Assembly (NCBI GenBank): GCA_900466575.1
Contig: UBMP01000011.1
Location: 124,001 to 188,000, forward strand
Length of the DNA: 64,000 nucleotides
Direction of reading: 5' to 3'
DNA from: Hyphomicrobiales bacterium
GTDB taxonomy: Bacteria; Pseudomonadota; Alphaproteobacteria; Rhizobiales; Rhizobiaceae
The notes under the pieces were generated by a model that was given only the letters and a program-made list of their open reading frames with translations, did no database searches and had not been told where the DNA came from. Positions 44,033 to 54,145 of this stretch are shown piece after piece. Within the stretch, counting starts at the first letter, position 1, and each line of letters starts with the position of its first letter. Position numbers and translations under genes: made by a program.

Positions 44033-45073
44033 TCACTCATCCCGTCGACGGTGTCGGGTCAGTCCTTCGAGGATATCCTGGGCCGAGATCGTGCCGATGA
44101 CCGCGCCGTTTTCGACGACACCGGTGACGCCGGGCGTCTTGGCCATGGCGTCAAGAACGCTGCTCAGCGGTGAGTCCGGCTGGACTGTGCCAACCACCGT
44201 GCCGCTTTCGGCGGCGCCGAGTTTCATGACATCCTTCGCCGTCAGCATCATGATCGGGTTCATGTGCTGGACGAAGTCGGCGACATATTGGTTGACCGGG
44301 TTCTTCACGATGTCCTGCGGCGTGCCGCACTGGACGATGCGTCCGCCTTCCATGATGGCGATGCGGTTGCCGATGCGGAACGCCTCATCGAGATCGTGGC
44401 TGACGAAGATGATGGTCTTCTTCAGCTTGCGCTGGAATTCCAGCAACTCGTCCTGCAGACGGGTGCGGATCAGCGGGTCGAGAGCGGAGAACGGCTCGTC
44501 CATCAGAAGGATCGGGGCGCCGGTTGCAAAGGCGCGGGCGAGTCCGACGCGCTGCTGCATGCCGCCCGACAATTCGTTGACCTTTCGGTCGGCCCATTGG
44601 GTCAGGTTCACCAGTTGCAACTGCTCGGCGACCTTGGCCTTGCGGACGGATTCCGGTTCGCCGGAAAGCTCCAGACCGAAGCCGACATTTTCGGACACCG
44701 TGCGCCATGGCAGGAGGCCGAACTGCTGGAAGACCATCGAGACGGTGTGCATGCGGAAATTCCGCAGGGCCTTGCTCGAGGTCTTGTAGGGGTTCAGCGA
44801 CCCGCTGTCGGTCTTGACGGCCACGTCGCCGCGGACCACCGGTGCCAAGCCATTGACGGCGCGGAGCAGGGTGGACTTGCCGGAGCCGGAAAGGCCCATG
44901 AGTACCAGAATCTCGCCCTCATGGATCGTCAGGCTGGCATTTGCCACGCCGAGCACGAGCCCGGTTTCCTTGCCGATCTCGTCGCGGGTGCGGCCCTGAT
45001 CAACCATCTGCAGTGCGCGGTTGGGGTTGTCGCCGAAGATGATGCTGACATTGTCGAAGCTGACAGCGGTCAT
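44033..45073 (-). CDS. choV: Choline ABC transporter, ATP-binding protein ChoV
   Basis: A 346-aa ATPase starting at the ATG that overlaps the choW stop (ATGA). It has Walker A GLSGSGKST, signature LSGGMQQRVGLAR and Walker B ILLMDEPFSALD, preceded by the long insert common to the glycine-betaine/choline ProV group. The C-terminal segment MKLGAAESGTVVGTVQPDSPLSS...GVIGTISAQDIL is CBS-like. With ChoX and ChoW it drives high-affinity choline import across the inner membrane. Confidence 0.92.
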   Translation of the reverse strand: MTAVSFDNVSIIFGDNPNRALQMVDQGRTRDEIGKETGLVLGVANASLTIHEGEILVLMGLSGSGKSTLLRAVNGLAPVVRGDVAVKTDSGSLNPYKTSSKALRNFRMHTVSMVFQQFGLLPWRTVSENVGFGLELSGEPESVRKAKVAEQLQLVNLTQWADRKVNELSGGMQQRVGLARAFATGAPILLMDEPFSALDPLIRTRLQDELLEFQRKLKKTIIFVSHDLDEAFRIGNRIAIMEGGRIVQCGTPQDIVKNPVNQYVADFVQHMNPIMMLTAKDVMKLGAAESGTVVGTVQPDSPLSSVLDAMAKTPGVTGVVENGAVIGTISAQDILEGLTRHRRRDE

Positions 45074-45963
45074 GCCGTTTCTCCTTCGTCGAAGAACTTG
45101 AAGATGCGGTCGAGGACGATCGCGAGGATGACGATGCACATGCCGGAGTCAAAGCCCATCGGGACGTTCATCTGGCCAAGTGCGCGCTGGACGAGCGTAC
45201 CGAGGCCTTCCGCGCCCACCATGGAGGCGATGACCACCATCGAGAGCGAGAGCATGATCGTCTGCGTGATGCCGGCCATGATCTGCGGCAGCGCGAACGG
45301 GAGCTCGACCTTGGTGAGGATCTGGATCGGGTTTGCCCCGAAGGCCTGTGCGGCTTCGATAAGAGCCGGCGGGGTAGAGATGATGCCCAGCCGCGTCAGG
45401 CGGATCGGCGCCGGGATTGCAAAGATCACCGTCGCGACGAGGCCCGAAACCGCACCGAGCCCAAACAGGATGAGGGCCGGGATGAGGTAGACGAAGGTCG
45501 GGATCGTCTGCATCAGGTCGAGGACCGGTCTCAGGAATGCATAGAACCATGGGCGGCGGGCCGCCAGGATGCCGAGCGGGACGCCGACGATCATGGACAC
45601 GCCGGTCGCGGCCAGAACGAGAGCCAGCGTCTCCATCGCCTCGGTCCAGTAGCGCTGGTTATAGATCAGCAGCATGCCGGCGGCGGTGAGCACGACGACG
45701 CTGAACTTCCGCCGAACGGCCCAGGCGATCAGACAGAATGCGACAATCGTGATGAAGGGATAATAGGGTGCGATCGCCGTGTCTTCGACGAACCTTCCCA
45801 GAAGCAGCCAAAGGATGGCATCGATCGAGCTTTGCAGGATCGCCGCGATCGCATCGAAGAAGCTGCTCAGATTCGTGGTCAGCCAGTCGACAACGACCTT
45901 GGCGCCCCGGCCGATCATGATCTTGTTGTTCTCATCCAGTAGCCAGCTATGGAGCCAGTCCAT
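45070..45963 (-). CDS. choW: Choline ABC transporter, permease ChoW
   Basis: A 297-aa membrane protein with about six helices and the inner-membrane signature PLILGILAARRPWFYAFLRPVLDLMQTIPTFVYLIPALILFG and the EAA-type loop IEAAQAFGANPIQILTKVELPFALPQIMAGI. It belongs to the ProW/OpuAB-type permeases for choline and betaine. Its stop overlaps the choV start. A strong hairpin separates it from choX. Confidence 0.92.
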   Translation of the reverse strand: MDWLHSWLLDENNKIMIGRGAKVVVDWLTTNLSSFFDAIAAILQSSIDAILWLLLGRFVEDTAIAPYYPFITIVAFCLIAWAVRRKFSVVVLTAAGMLLIYNQRYWTEAMETLALVLAATGVSMIVGVPLGILAARRPWFYAFLRPVLDLMQTIPTFVYLIPALILFGLGAVSGLVATVIFAIPAPIRLTRLGIISTPPALIEAAQAFGANPIQILTKVELPFALPQIMAGITQTIMLSLSMVVIASMVGAEGLGTLVQRALGQMNVPMGFDSGMCIVILAIVLDRIFKFFDEGETA

Positions 45964-46146
45964 TAGGTTCCCCTTTTTTGGTTTTCGGTTGGCTGGTATG
46001 CGGCCGGAGCTTTATCACTCTCTTTTGCGATTTGTTTATTATCCTTCCCTGACAACCGTCTTGTCGGCCTGCGGCCCAATATGTCCAGTTTACGCAAATG
46101 TGCCGGAACTTGAAGAGCAGCTCTTTCAATTCCGCGTGCGCATACA

Positions 46147-46173
46147 AAAAAGGGCGGCCGAGCCGCCCTTTTT
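46147..46173 (-). terminator. Hairpin in the choX-choW intergenic region (attenuator)
   Basis: Perfect stem AAAAAGGGCGGC / GCCGCCCTTTTT with a 3-nt loop, 14 bp after the choX stop. Partial read-through or 3'-end protection here would give more binding protein than permease. Confidence 0.8.
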
Positions 46174-46187
46174 CCGTGATCGGAAGA

Positions 46188-47138
46188 TCAGAGGCCGAGG
46201 GCCTTCTTGACGGCCGCTTCAGCGTCGCCACCGTCCTTGGTCGTCACGCCGGCGAGCCACGGCTTTACGGCGTCCGGATGGGCCTTGAGCCATGCCTTGG
46301 CGGCATCCTTGCCCTGCATGCCCTTGTCCATGATCGATTCCATCATCTCGTCTTCCATGTCGAGGTTGAAGACGAGGTTGTTGAGGAACTTGCCGACGTT
46401 GGGGCATTCGCTGACATAGCCGGCGCGCGACATCGTGTAGACCGTTGCGCCGCCGAAGTTCGGGCCGAAGCTGTCGTCGCCGCCGGTGAGGTAGGTCATC
46501 TTGTACTTGACGTTCATCGGGTGCGGTGCCCAGCCGAGGAAGACGACCGGCTTCTTGGCCTTGTCGAGCTTGGCGACCTGGGCGAGCATGCCCTGCTCGG
46601 AGGATTCAACGAGCTTGAAGTCCTTCAGGTCGAACTTGTTGTCCTTGATCAGGTCGAGGACGTTCTTGTTGCCGTCGTTGCCGGGCTCAATGCCGTAGAT
46701 CTTGCCGTCAAGCTCCTTCTTGTGCTTGGCGATATCCGCGAAATCCTTGATGCCGAGGGCTGCGCCGTATTCGTTGGTCGAGAGCGTGTACTTGGCGCCC
46801 TCGAGGTTGGCGCGCACCGTGTCGACGGTCTTGGCGTCGGTGAACGGCTTCACGATCTGCGTGGACGACGGCATCCAGTTGCCGACGAAGAAGTCGAGCT
46901 GCTTGTTGGCGAGGCCCGTATAGATGATCGGCAGGTCGAGTTCCTTGACTTCGACCTTGTAGCCGAGAGCGGACAGAACCGTCTCGACGGCGCCGGTCGT
47001 GGCCTGGATGTCGGTCCAGCTTACCTGCGCGACATTGACGTTGCCACAGCTTGCGGGTTCAGCTGCCTTGGCAGCGCCGGCTGCAGCGGCAAACACGAGC
47101 ACGAAGGCGGCCGTGGACTTCAGAATTGAACGCTTCAT
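46188..47138 (-). CDS. choX: Choline-binding periplasmic protein ChoX
   Basis: A 316-aa substrate-binding protein with a signal peptide (residues 1-26, cleaved near AAKAAE). The mature part begins PASCGNVNVAQVSWTDIQATTG and has the aromatic box residues of choline/betaine binders, such as NWMPSS and GWAPHPMN. It captures choline in the periplasm and passes it to ChoWV. It is the first gene of the leftward choXWV operon; choline is both an osmoprotectant precursor and a carbon source for rhizobia. No betaine regulator gene is adjacent. Confidence 0.93.
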   Translation of the reverse strand: MKRSILKSTAAFVLVFAAAAGAAKAAEPASCGNVNVAQVSWTDIQATTGAVETVLSALGYKVEVKELDLPIIYTGLANKQLDFFVGNWMPSSTQIVKPFTDAKTVDTVRANLEGAKYTLSTNEYGAALGIKDFADIAKHKKELDGKIYGIEPGNDGNKNVLDLIKDNKFDLKDFKLVESSEQGMLAQVAKLDKAKKPVVFLGWAPHPMNVKYKMTYLTGGDDSFGPNFGGATVYTMSRAGYVSECPNVGKFLNNLVFNLDMEDEMMESIMDKGMQGKDAAKAWLKAHPDAVKPWLAGVTTKDGGDAEAAVKKALGL

Positions 47139-47435
47139 TATAGAGTTCTCCCTCTTTTGGATGAGCTATATCATTCATCCTCGGTACCAGCGAAGCATCA
47201 AATTCGCATGAGTTCAAGGGGCTAATCGGGCTGCCTTCCCGCCGCAAGCTCCGGCTTTCGCAAATCCCAATATAAATGTCGCAATGACGTTATTCTCCAA
47301 AAAATTCTGTGACTTCCGAGGCTGCCCGATTGGCTTTGCAAGGCGGCGAGGGGCATGGAAAGGGCCGGCATGGCTGGTCCGTTCGAGCTGTTCGAGGGGT
47401 CGCCGGAGGCTCAAAGGGATTCGTGAGGGCGGTGC
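47139..47435. other. Intergenic region upstream of choX and tdk
   Basis: Carries the divergent promoters of choX and thymidine kinase. No gene, tRNA or clear operator was recognised. Confidence 0.35.
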
Positions 47436-48017
47436 ATGGCCAAGTTCTATTTCAGTTATTCGACCATGAATGCCGGCAAGTCGACCATGCTGCTGCAGGC
47501 CTCGTACAATTACCGGGAACGCGGGATGCGTACCGTCATCCTGATCGCTGCCTTCGACGAGCGGGCGGGGAGGGGCAAGGTGTCATCGCGGATCGGCCTG
47601 ACGGCGGATGCCATTCCCTTTCACGCCACCGACGATCTGAAGGTGATGATCGAGGGATTGCTGGAGGACGGGCCCATTGCCTGCATATTCGTCGACGAAG
47701 CGCAGTTCCTGACGCCGGAGCAGGTTTGGCAGCTCGCGCGCGTGGTCGACCGGCTCAACATTCCGGTCATGGCCTATGGCTTGAGGACTGATTTTCGCGG
47801 CAAGCTGTTTCCCGGCTCGCAGGAGCTGCTGACCATCGCCGACGAGTTGCGCGAGGTGCGCACGATCTGCCATTGCGGGCGAAAGGCCACCATGGTCGTG
47901 CGGCTGGACGAGGCAGGCAGGGTCATCAAGGAAGGCGCGCAGATCGAAGTGGGCGGCAACGAGAAATATGTGTCCTTTTGCCGCCTTCACTGGGATGACA
48001 AAATGCAAGAGACTTGA
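47436..48017 (+). CDS. tdk: Thymidine kinase (type II)
   Basis: A 193-aa cytosolic enzyme phosphorylating thymidine to dTMP for nucleotide salvage. It has the P-loop STMNAGKST at residues 9-17, the DEAQFL metal/catalytic block, and the lid zinc site CHCG...CRLH. The length and motif order are those of type II thymidine kinases. The start codon is ATG. It stands alone ahead of a cytochrome c gene. Confidence 0.94.
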   Translation: MAKFYFSYSTMNAGKSTMLLQASYNYRERGMRTVILIAAFDERAGRGKVSSRIGLTADAIPFHATDDLKVMIEGLLEDGPIACIFVDEAQFLTPEQVWQLARVVDRLNIPVMAYGLRTDFRGKLFPGSQELLTIADELREVRTICHCGRKATMVVRLDEAGRVIKEGAQIEVGGNEKYVSFCRLHWDDKMQET

Positions 48018-48117
48018 TGTCGGTCAAGGCACGGGCCTTTTCGATGGAATAGGAGAGCACTGCTCGAGGACCGTCCTGAGAGGCGGGCGGAGCTCAACGA
48101 GGTCGAAAGGATTCAAT

Positions 48118-48495
48118 ATGTATGTTCGCATGCTGATGGCAGTGGCAGCGGTTTCTGCCAGCGCGGGTGTGGCGCTCGCCGATGGCGACGCGGCCAAGGG
48201 GGCCCAGGTTTTCAAAAAGAATTGCATGGTCTGTCATAATGCGACGGATGCCAAGGCCAAGGTGGGCCCGAGCTTGCAGGGCGTTGTCGGTCGTCCGGTC
48301 GCGTCCATCGCGGACTTCAAGTATTCCGACGGAATGAAGACCTTCGGCGCAGGCAAGACCTGGACCGAGGAAGAGCTGGCGGCCTATCTGCCCAACCCGA
48401 AGGACCTCGTTCCGGGCACGAAGATGGCTTTTGCCGGTCTCAAGACACCACAGGATATCGCGGACCTCATCGCCTATCTGAAGAACCCGCAATAA
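48118..48495 (+). CDS. Class I cytochrome c (c2/c550-like), periplasmic
   Basis: A 125-aa protein starting MYVRMLMAVAAVSASAGVALA behind GAAAGG. A signal peptide is followed by GAQVFKKNCMVCHNATD, with the heme motif CMVCH, and the axial Met lies in GTKMAFAGL. It is a small soluble electron carrier in the periplasm. Which oxidase or dehydrogenase it serves is not evident from the neighbourhood. Confidence 0.88.
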   Translation: MYVRMLMAVAAVSASAGVALADGDAAKGAQVFKKNCMVCHNATDAKAKVGPSLQGVVGRPVASIADFKYSDGMKTFGAGKTWTEEELAAYLPNPKDLVPGTKMAFAGLKTPQDIADLIAYLKNPQ

Positions 48496-48833
48496 GCAGT
48501 TCCTTTGCGACAGGACGCCGGGGATGACCGCCCCGGCGTTTTCGCGTCTCGTTGATTCCCGGGTGGCGCCAGGCGCGCCGAGGATTCACCCTGCGATGCA
48601 GATGCACCCGCGGCACCGGCGATCGCCGCATACAGCGAGGCCAATCTGCGTTTCTGCTTCGCCGCCTCTCGTTACTTTTCGTTAATGACGAGACTTTGAC
48701 TATTTGCGAATTTACCTTCGCTGGATTGGCGAACATGATATGCCGTGTCTGCACGAAGCAACGCAGCTTCGGCAAACATTGCCAAACCAGCCCTGATGGG
48801 TCGCGGTTTGGCGGTCATGATGGCGGGGGCCCA
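48496..48833. other. Intergenic region after the cytochrome c gene
   Basis: Contains the terminator at 48515. The remainder holds no supportable gene. Confidence 0.4.
48515..48544 (+). terminator. Rho-independent terminator after the cytochrome c gene
   Basis: Stem ACGCCGGGG / CCCCGGCGT with a 7-nt loop followed by TTTTC. Confidence 0.75.
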
Positions 48834-49301
48834 ATGATGCATGAAGAAGATGACGGCGCGCTCCAGCGGTTGTTGGAGAACGCGGCGGCTGTTGGCATGA
48901 CCGAACGCGAGATTGTCGCGTGCTTTTCCGAATGGCTGCTTTTCGACTGTTGGCGCTTTGACGGCAAGGATTTCCATATTTTCGGAAATTTCCGTGCGGT
49001 CGACGATGTTGCGGTTGCCGTTGAAGACCAAGGCCAGCTTTCGTTTCAAGGCAAGTTCGGCGACGAGGGTCGCGAGGTCGCGCGCGCGAAAATGCTGGAC
49101 ACGCTGGAGAGGAAGGGGAGCGCCGTGGTTCACTATCCCCTGAAGATCGATGATGGTCCAACGCGGGATTTTGTCTCGATCGGTCAGTACAAGCCCATGG
49201 CGGACGGTTCCGACGGTCTCGTTGGGGTCGCCTTCGAGAGGTTCAAGCCTCTCAGGCAGGTGTCAGTCTCGGAACGCTCGGCGACCGGCGCGGCTGAATA
49301 A
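48834..49301 (+). CDS. Hypothetical protein
   Basis: A 155-aa protein starting MMHEEDDGALQRLLENAAAVGMTEREIVACFSEWLLFDCW after GGGGGCCC (48837 is the alternative ATG). The first 40 residues could be a helical hairpin. The middle is a beta-rich segment with FGNFRAVDDVAVAVEDQGQLSF. No family is recognised. It precedes a PAS-only gene by 79 bp in the same direction, so both may belong to one transcript. Confidence 0.6.
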   Translation: MMHEEDDGALQRLLENAAAVGMTEREIVACFSEWLLFDCWRFDGKDFHIFGNFRAVDDVAVAVEDQGQLSFQGKFGDEGREVARAKMLDTLERKGSAVVHYPLKIDDGPTRDFVSIGQYKPMADGSDGLVGVAFERFKPLRQVSVSERSATGAAE

Positions 49302-49380
49302 CCGTTTCTTGTTTCGAAGCGGGACCGTGCTCCTCGCGCGCAAGGTCCCAGCAATCAAATCCTCGAATGGGGCGATAAGC

Positions 49381-49812
49381 TTGAATCTCTACTATCAATT
49401 GGCGGAAGGCCGTTCTCTCGGCGCATTGCCTTCCTTTCTCGACATGAGTGACGTCGATGTACTGCGCCTCATTCAGAAGCATGTCCGGATCGGCATCTGG
49501 CGCTCCGATCTGGAGGCCGGGCATACATTCTGTTCCGTGGAGGCCGCCCGGCTCTTCGGCGTGCCGGAGACGGACGGTCCGATCGATTTCGGCATTGCCT
49601 CGAAGGCCATTCATCCCGAAGACCAGACGCTGGCGCTGGAACTGCTTGAGACCACTGCGCGTGAAGGTGGCTCCTATCAGTATGTCGTGCGGGTCAAGGA
49701 GAGGGATGCGGACCGGTACAGCTATGTTCGGGTCGTTGGACGTTATCGGGCCAAGAGCAACGGTAAAGGCGAGATCATCGGCGTGTGCCACGAAATTCCC
49801 GCAGACGATTGA
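49381..49812 (+). CDS. PAS-domain-only protein
   Basis: A 143-aa protein from the TTG at 49381 (NLYYQLAEGRSLG), preceded by GGGGCG; the ATG at 49444 is an alternative. Residues about 30-140 are a PAS fold: VRIGIWRSDLEAGHTFCSVEAARLFGVPETDG and then YQYVVRVKERDADRYSYVRVVGRYRAKSNGKGEIIGV. There is no output domain, so it would act by binding a partner or ligand. Its role is unknown. Confidence 0.7.
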   Translation: MNLYYQLAEGRSLGALPSFLDMSDVDVLRLIQKHVRIGIWRSDLEAGHTFCSVEAARLFGVPETDGPIDFGIASKAIHPEDQTLALELLETTAREGGSYQYVVRVKERDADRYSYVRVVGRYRAKSNGKGEIIGVCHEIPADD

Positions 49813-49863
49813 TCTCTGCGGGAACTCGGCGCTTCCTCGGGGCCTCGGATGCTTTCGGCTTGC

Positions 49864-50985
49864 CTATCGGTCAAGCACGTCGCGAATTTCCTGAATGTTG
49901 GAGCGGACGCGTAGCACGTAGAAGCCCATCGTGGCGAGGTGCGTCGGCATGATCCAGCCATCTTCCGCGCCGTTTGAAATAATGGCCGGCTGGATCTTCA
50001 GCGCCGAATTGAACTGGCCCTGCAACCGGTCCCAGAGCGGTCCCAGGTTACGTTCCTTGACCACGTTGGCAAAGTCCGCGCGGGTGCCGGATAGGATGGC
50101 GTTATAGCCGTAGAGCTGGCCGAAGGCGAACCAGAAGCGATCGTCCGCACGGGTGTCGAACCAGCCCCCACCGTGATTTTCTGATCGCTCGCGCAGAATG
50201 TCGGATGTTGAACCCAGTGAACTTGTGACGCGATCGAGGAAGTCGCGCAGATTGTCCGCGCGTGCGTCGAAGGTGGTCGTGCAGTTCGACAGTTCGCTGT
50301 TGTAATTCGTCAGGTCCTTGATCGCAGATCGGTACTGCTTGGGGGTCGGCGTCAGCGGCCCGAACGGGTCGAAGCTCCAGTACCAGTTTTCTTCGCCATA
50401 CTGCATCTTGGAGCGGGCGTTCTGGAGATTGTTGTTGATACCGGACGTGCTGCGCATGCGGCCGAGCGTATCGACCAGTTCGGTGGTGGCGCGGCGCACG
50501 GCCTCGTTCACGCCGCGCTGAAAGTTCGCCTTGTTGTCGAGGAATGGGGTGTGATCCCAGTCAATGCCGAAGAATCCCAGTTTGTACAGGATCATGGAGG
50601 AGATCCAGGCATTCTGGTTGACGTTGAAATCGGTGAGTTGGATGGTCGTTTCGACGATCGCCGAAGGCTGGCAGGTCTGTGGCGAACTATCGGCCTTGGT
50701 GGTCAACGTTGCGCCGGCCGCCGCTTCTCGCGACGAATACTTGTAGGCGTCGACAAAGCCGGGATTGAAGTTTGTCCAGACCTGCGTCTGCCAGATAAAA
50801 TAGCCATAGAGGCCGATCAGCAGCGCCAAAGCCAGGGCGATCGGAGCCTGGACCATCCAGTGGCGGTTGCGGAACCAGTTTGCGATTACCAGGAAAGGCC
50901 AGGCCATGGCCGCAATAATCCGGCCGAAGAACCGTCCGAGGCCCAGGAACAGCGTCTCGAAAAACGTGATGATCGGATCCAGCAT
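49864..50985 (-). CDS. DUF2333 family inner-membrane protein
   Basis: A 373-aa protein starting MLDPIITFFETLFLGLGRFFGRI behind AGGGCGAGG (a longer frame to 51057 has no good site). One or two N-terminal membrane helices (MAWPFLVIANWF, APIALALALLIGLYGYFIW) anchor a large periplasmic domain with the family's NQNAWISSMILYKLGFFGIDWDHTPFLDNK. DUF2333 has no known biochemical function. Confidence 0.85.
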   Translation of the reverse strand: MLDPIITFFETLFLGLGRFFGRIIAAMAWPFLVIANWFRNRHWMVQAPIALALALLIGLYGYFIWQTQVWTNFNPGFVDAYKYSSREAAAGATLTTKADSSPQTCQPSAIVETTIQLTDFNVNQNAWISSMILYKLGFFGIDWDHTPFLDNKANFQRGVNEAVRRATTELVDTLGRMRSTSGINNNLQNARSKMQYGEENWYWSFDPFGPLTPTPKQYRSAIKDLTNYNSELSNCTTTFDARADNLRDFLDRVTSSLGSTSDILRERSENHGGGWFDTRADDRFWFAFGQLYGYNAILSGTRADFANVVKERNLGPLWDRLQGQFNSALKIQPAIISNGAEDGWIMPTHLATMGFYVLRVRSNIQEIRDVLDR

Positions 50986-51348
50986 CAACCTCGCCCTTTC
51001 CCGGCATACATTATGTGGCCGGCGGCCCACCGAAGGCCCATGCCAAAGATAGTTCACCGACTTGTGCGGTGCAATGGCGGCCCGTGATCAATGCTACTTT
51101 TGAGACATGTATTGAGGCGAATATTACTTTCGATGGAACGGAACGGTTTCAAATTATTCATAAATTTTGCGACTTTTCCGAGAAATCGGAAAGGCTGATC
51201 ATCCAAAGTCGCCGAGACGGGGCAAAACTCTCCCGAATTCTAGGGAGATCGTGTCGCGCTCAGGATTCATTTCAGAAGTCGTTAACATCTAGATGCAAGA
51301 ATTCACATGAATGATGGGGGATTTCCATCGGGGGCATAGGGGTTATCA
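50986..51348. other. Intergenic region upstream of the soluble chemoreceptor
   Basis: Holds two short inverted repeats, CTTTTCCGA/TCGGAAAGG near 51175-51196 and CTCCC/GGGAG near 51230-51250, and should carry the receptor promoter. No gene is supportable. Confidence 0.4.
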
Positions 51349-53154
51349 ATGTTTGGACTGAAATCTGGTTTGTCGAGCGCCAAGATGCGCGCGATTGATA
51401 CGTTGCGCGCTAACGTGATGATCGCCGACGCCGATCTGAAGATTACCTACATGAACACGGCTGTGAAGAGCCTGCTTGCCGAGGTCGAGACCGAACTCAA
51501 GGCGGATCTGCCGCGATTTTCGATGGAGACCCTGCTCGGCAGTAATATCGACGTCTTTCACAAGAACCCCAGCCATCAGCGCGATCTGCTGGCCAAGTTG
51601 ACCAAGCCGTATAATGCGACCATCCGGGTTGGCGGCCAGGCGTTTGACCTTCTCGTGACGCCGCTGATGAATGGCGGGAAGTCCGAAGGTTTCGTCGTTG
51701 AATGGGCGAACGCGAAGGAACGACTGCTGAACAATGACTATCGCAATCAGATGGAGGCGATCTCGCGGGTGCAGGCTGTCATCAGCTTCACGCCCGATGG
51801 CCAGATCCTGACGGCGAACGAGAACTTCCAGAAATCGATGGGCTATTCGCTGAACGAAATCGTCGGCAAGCATCACAGCATGTTCGTCGACAAGGAGTAT
51901 GCAGCCAGCCCGGCCTATCAGGACTTCTGGCGCGGCATGCGCGAGGGCAAGTTCTTCGCCGACGAATTCGTGCGCTACGGCAAGAACGGCAAGCCGGTCT
52001 TTCTGCAGGCCTCCTACAATCCGATCCTGGACGAGAAGGGCAAGGTCATGAAGGTCGTGAAGTTCGCGACTGATGTGACCGATCGTGTCAACGCCGTCAA
52101 CACGCTGGGCGACGGCCTGAAGGAACTGGCGACCGGCAATCTCGACCAGCAGATCGACACGCCGTTCCCGGAAAACCTTGAGCGGCTGCGTCACGATTTC
52201 AATGACTCGGTCAAGCAGCTTGAGGCGGCCATCAATTCGATCGGCAGCAACGCCAACAACATTTCGGCCAGTGCGGAAGAAGTACGCTCGGCAGCCGATT
52301 CGCTGTCCAAGCGGACCGAACAGCAGGCCGCCTCGATCGAGGAAACGGCTGCGGCGCTCGAGGAAATCACGACGACGGTGGCCGATTCCTCGCGCCGCGC
52401 CGAAGAAGCAGGCCAACTGGTTGCACGCACCCGTGAGAACGCCGAGCGGTCCGGCGAGGTCGTGAAGGAAGCCATCGAGGCCATGAGCGCCATCGAGAAC
52501 TCCTCGGGCCAGATTGCCAACATTATCGGCGTGATCGACGAGATCGCCTTCCAGACCAACCTTCTCGCGCTGAACGCCGGCGTTGAAGCCGCGCGCGCGG
52601 GGGATGCGGGCAAAGGTTTTGCCGTCGTCGCGACGGAAGTCCGCGAGCTGGCGCAGCGTTCTGCCAATGCGGCCAAGGAGATCAAGTCGCTGATCACCAA
52701 GTCCAGCGATCAGGTGAAGCAGGGCGTGGCGCTTGTCGGACGCACAGGCGCGGCTCTTGCCGACATTGTCGTGCAGGTGCAGGACATCAACCGCAACGTC
52801 AATGCGATCGTGGATGCCGCTCGCGAACAGGCGACCGGCCTGAAGGAAGTCAACGCGGCGGTCAACACCATGGATCAGGGCACGCAGCAGAATGCGGCCA
52901 TGGTCGAAGAGTCCAATGCCCAGAGTTCGACGCTTGCCTCCGAGGCGGAAGCGCTGGCATCTCTCCTGCAGAAATTCCGCACGCGCGGTGCGGCCCAGGT
53001 TTCCAGGCGCCCGCTTGCGAGAGCACCGCAGGCTGTGACTTCGATGTCGCGACCGGCAGCCTCGCCCGCACGCCAGCTCGCCAGCAAGGTTGCCAAGTCC
53101 TTTGCCACCGGCGGGGCAGCAACTGCCGCTGCGACGGACTGGGAAGAGTTCTGA
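51349..53154 (+). CDS. Soluble PAS-containing methyl-accepting chemotaxis protein
   Basis: A 601-aa receptor without membrane segments. Two PAS-type domains (about 15-120 and 130-245: [40 protein letters not shown]) are followed by a HAMP-like segment ([21 protein letters not shown]) and the coiled signalling domain with the tip [24 protein letters not shown]. The C-terminus TDWEEF is the WxxF CheR/CheB tether type. The layout matches cytosolic receptors of the McpY group in Sinorhizobium, thought to sense energy or redox state. It is monocistronic. Confidence 0.93.
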   Translation: MFGLKSGLSSAKMRAIDTLRANVMIADADLKITYMNTAVKSLLAEVETELKADLPRFSMETLLGSNIDVFHKNPSHQRDLLAKLTKPYNATIRVGGQAFDLLVTPLMNGGKSEGFVVEWANAKERLLNNDYRNQMEAISRVQAVISFTPDGQILTANENFQKSMGYSLNEIVGKHHSMFVDKEYAASPAYQDFWRGMREGKFFADEFVRYGKNGKPVFLQASYNPILDEKGKVMKVVKFATDVTDRVNAVNTLGDGLKELATGNLDQQIDTPFPENLERLRHDFNDSVKQLEAAINSIGSNANNISASAEEVRSAADSLSKRTEQQAASIEETAAALEEITTTVADSSRRAEEAGQLVARTRENAERSGEVVKEAIEAMSAIENSSGQIANIIGVIDEIAFQTNLLALNAGVEAARAGDAGKGFAVVATEVRELAQRSANAAKEIKSLITKSSDQVKQGVALVGRTGAALADIVVQVQDINRNVNAIVDAAREQATGLKEVNAAVNTMDQGTQQNAAMVEESNAQSSTLASEAEALASLLQKFRTRGAAQVSRRPLARAPQAVTSMSRPAASPARQLASKVAKSFATGGAATAAATDWEEF

Positions 53155-53380
53155 TCCCACCAGCCTCTCCTGAAAAGGGCCGGTTACAACAGGCAGATCA
53201 AGGGCGGTTCCCGGAAGGGGATCGCCCAAATTTGTCTGGGTTGTTAGCTATCTCTTAAGTGTGGGGGCACATCCTTTTTAAACGAATGGACTGATATGTT
53301 CGCCTTAAGAAAATGACGTGCTGTAACGCCTGGTCGCGTCTATCCCAGGGTTCGTCATCCCCAAATCAGCGAGGACATGC

Positions 53381-54049
53381 GTGTTCAACATCTCTCCCGT
53401 TTCGCAGAACAACGTGTTTCGCAAGCGCCGCGTCGCGCGCCTTAACAGCATGATCGCCGATCATGTCGCAGCCAAGGGACATTGCCGCCTTCTTGATATG
53501 GGTGGCACGACCGGTTTCTGGACCGTCTGGCGCGACGTGCTCGATTTTGAGCACCTGACTGTTACCTGCGTCAATCTTGCTGAAGTCCGGCAGGACGATG
53601 CGGGAGGGCTGCCGGTCGTGGCGCGGGTGGGCAATGCCTGCTCGATGCCGGAATTTGAGGATAATGCCTTCGACGTGGTGTTTTCCAACTCGGTCATCGA
53701 ACATGTCGGGCTGTGGTCCAATAAAGTCGGCTTTGCCCGCGAGGCACGGCGGCTGGCACCGAGTTACCTGATCCAGACACCGAACTTCTGGTTTCCGGTC
53801 GACCCGCATTCCCGCTTCGCCTTGCTGCATTGGCTGCCACGTCCGCTGGTCTATCGGATCCACATGGCGATGCGCACCGGATTCTATCCGAAGACATCGG
53901 ATATGGACGAGGCGATGACGTACACCGAAGACGCCGACATGCTCGACAAGCGGCAGATGGCGCATCTTTTTCCCGATGGTGTGATCGAGTCTGAGAAGTT
54001 CTTGCTGATGACGAAATCGCTTCTGGCGATCCGCCACAATAAACCCTGA
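53381..54049 (+). CDS. Class I SAM-dependent methyltransferase
   Basis: A 222-aa enzyme starting at GTG behind GCGAGGACAT. The SAM-binding motif I is LLDMGGTTGFW (about residue 37), with DAGG/NACSMPEFEDNAFDVVFSNSVIEHV (motifs II-IV) after it. Such proteins methylate small molecules, lipids or sugars. The PRPLVYRIHMAMRTGFYPKTSD stretch could aid membrane association. The substrate is unknown. Confidence 0.85.
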   Translation: MFNISPVSQNNVFRKRRVARLNSMIADHVAAKGHCRLLDMGGTTGFWTVWRDVLDFEHLTVTCVNLAEVRQDDAGGLPVVARVGNACSMPEFEDNAFDVVFSNSVIEHVGLWSNKVGFAREARRLAPSYLIQTPNFWFPVDPHSRFALLHWLPRPLVYRIHMAMRTGFYPKTSDMDEAMTYTEDADMLDKRQMAHLFPDGVIESEKFLLMTKSLLAIRHNKP

Positions 54050-54145
54050 ACTGTCGAGCGGTCTCCGGCATTCCCCCCGGACAACAGCGGTCGCCGTGTT
54101 TCAGGGGCAAGTTTGCGCGTCACTTGCGCCCGGATCTCGGGGCTT

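Noticed and set aside
51346-53229. Long leftward frame (about 627 codons) opposite the soluble chemoreceptor
   Set aside because: It is the antisense shadow of a well-supported high-GC gene, is rich in Arg/His/Gly/Leu, has no domain and no ribosome site.
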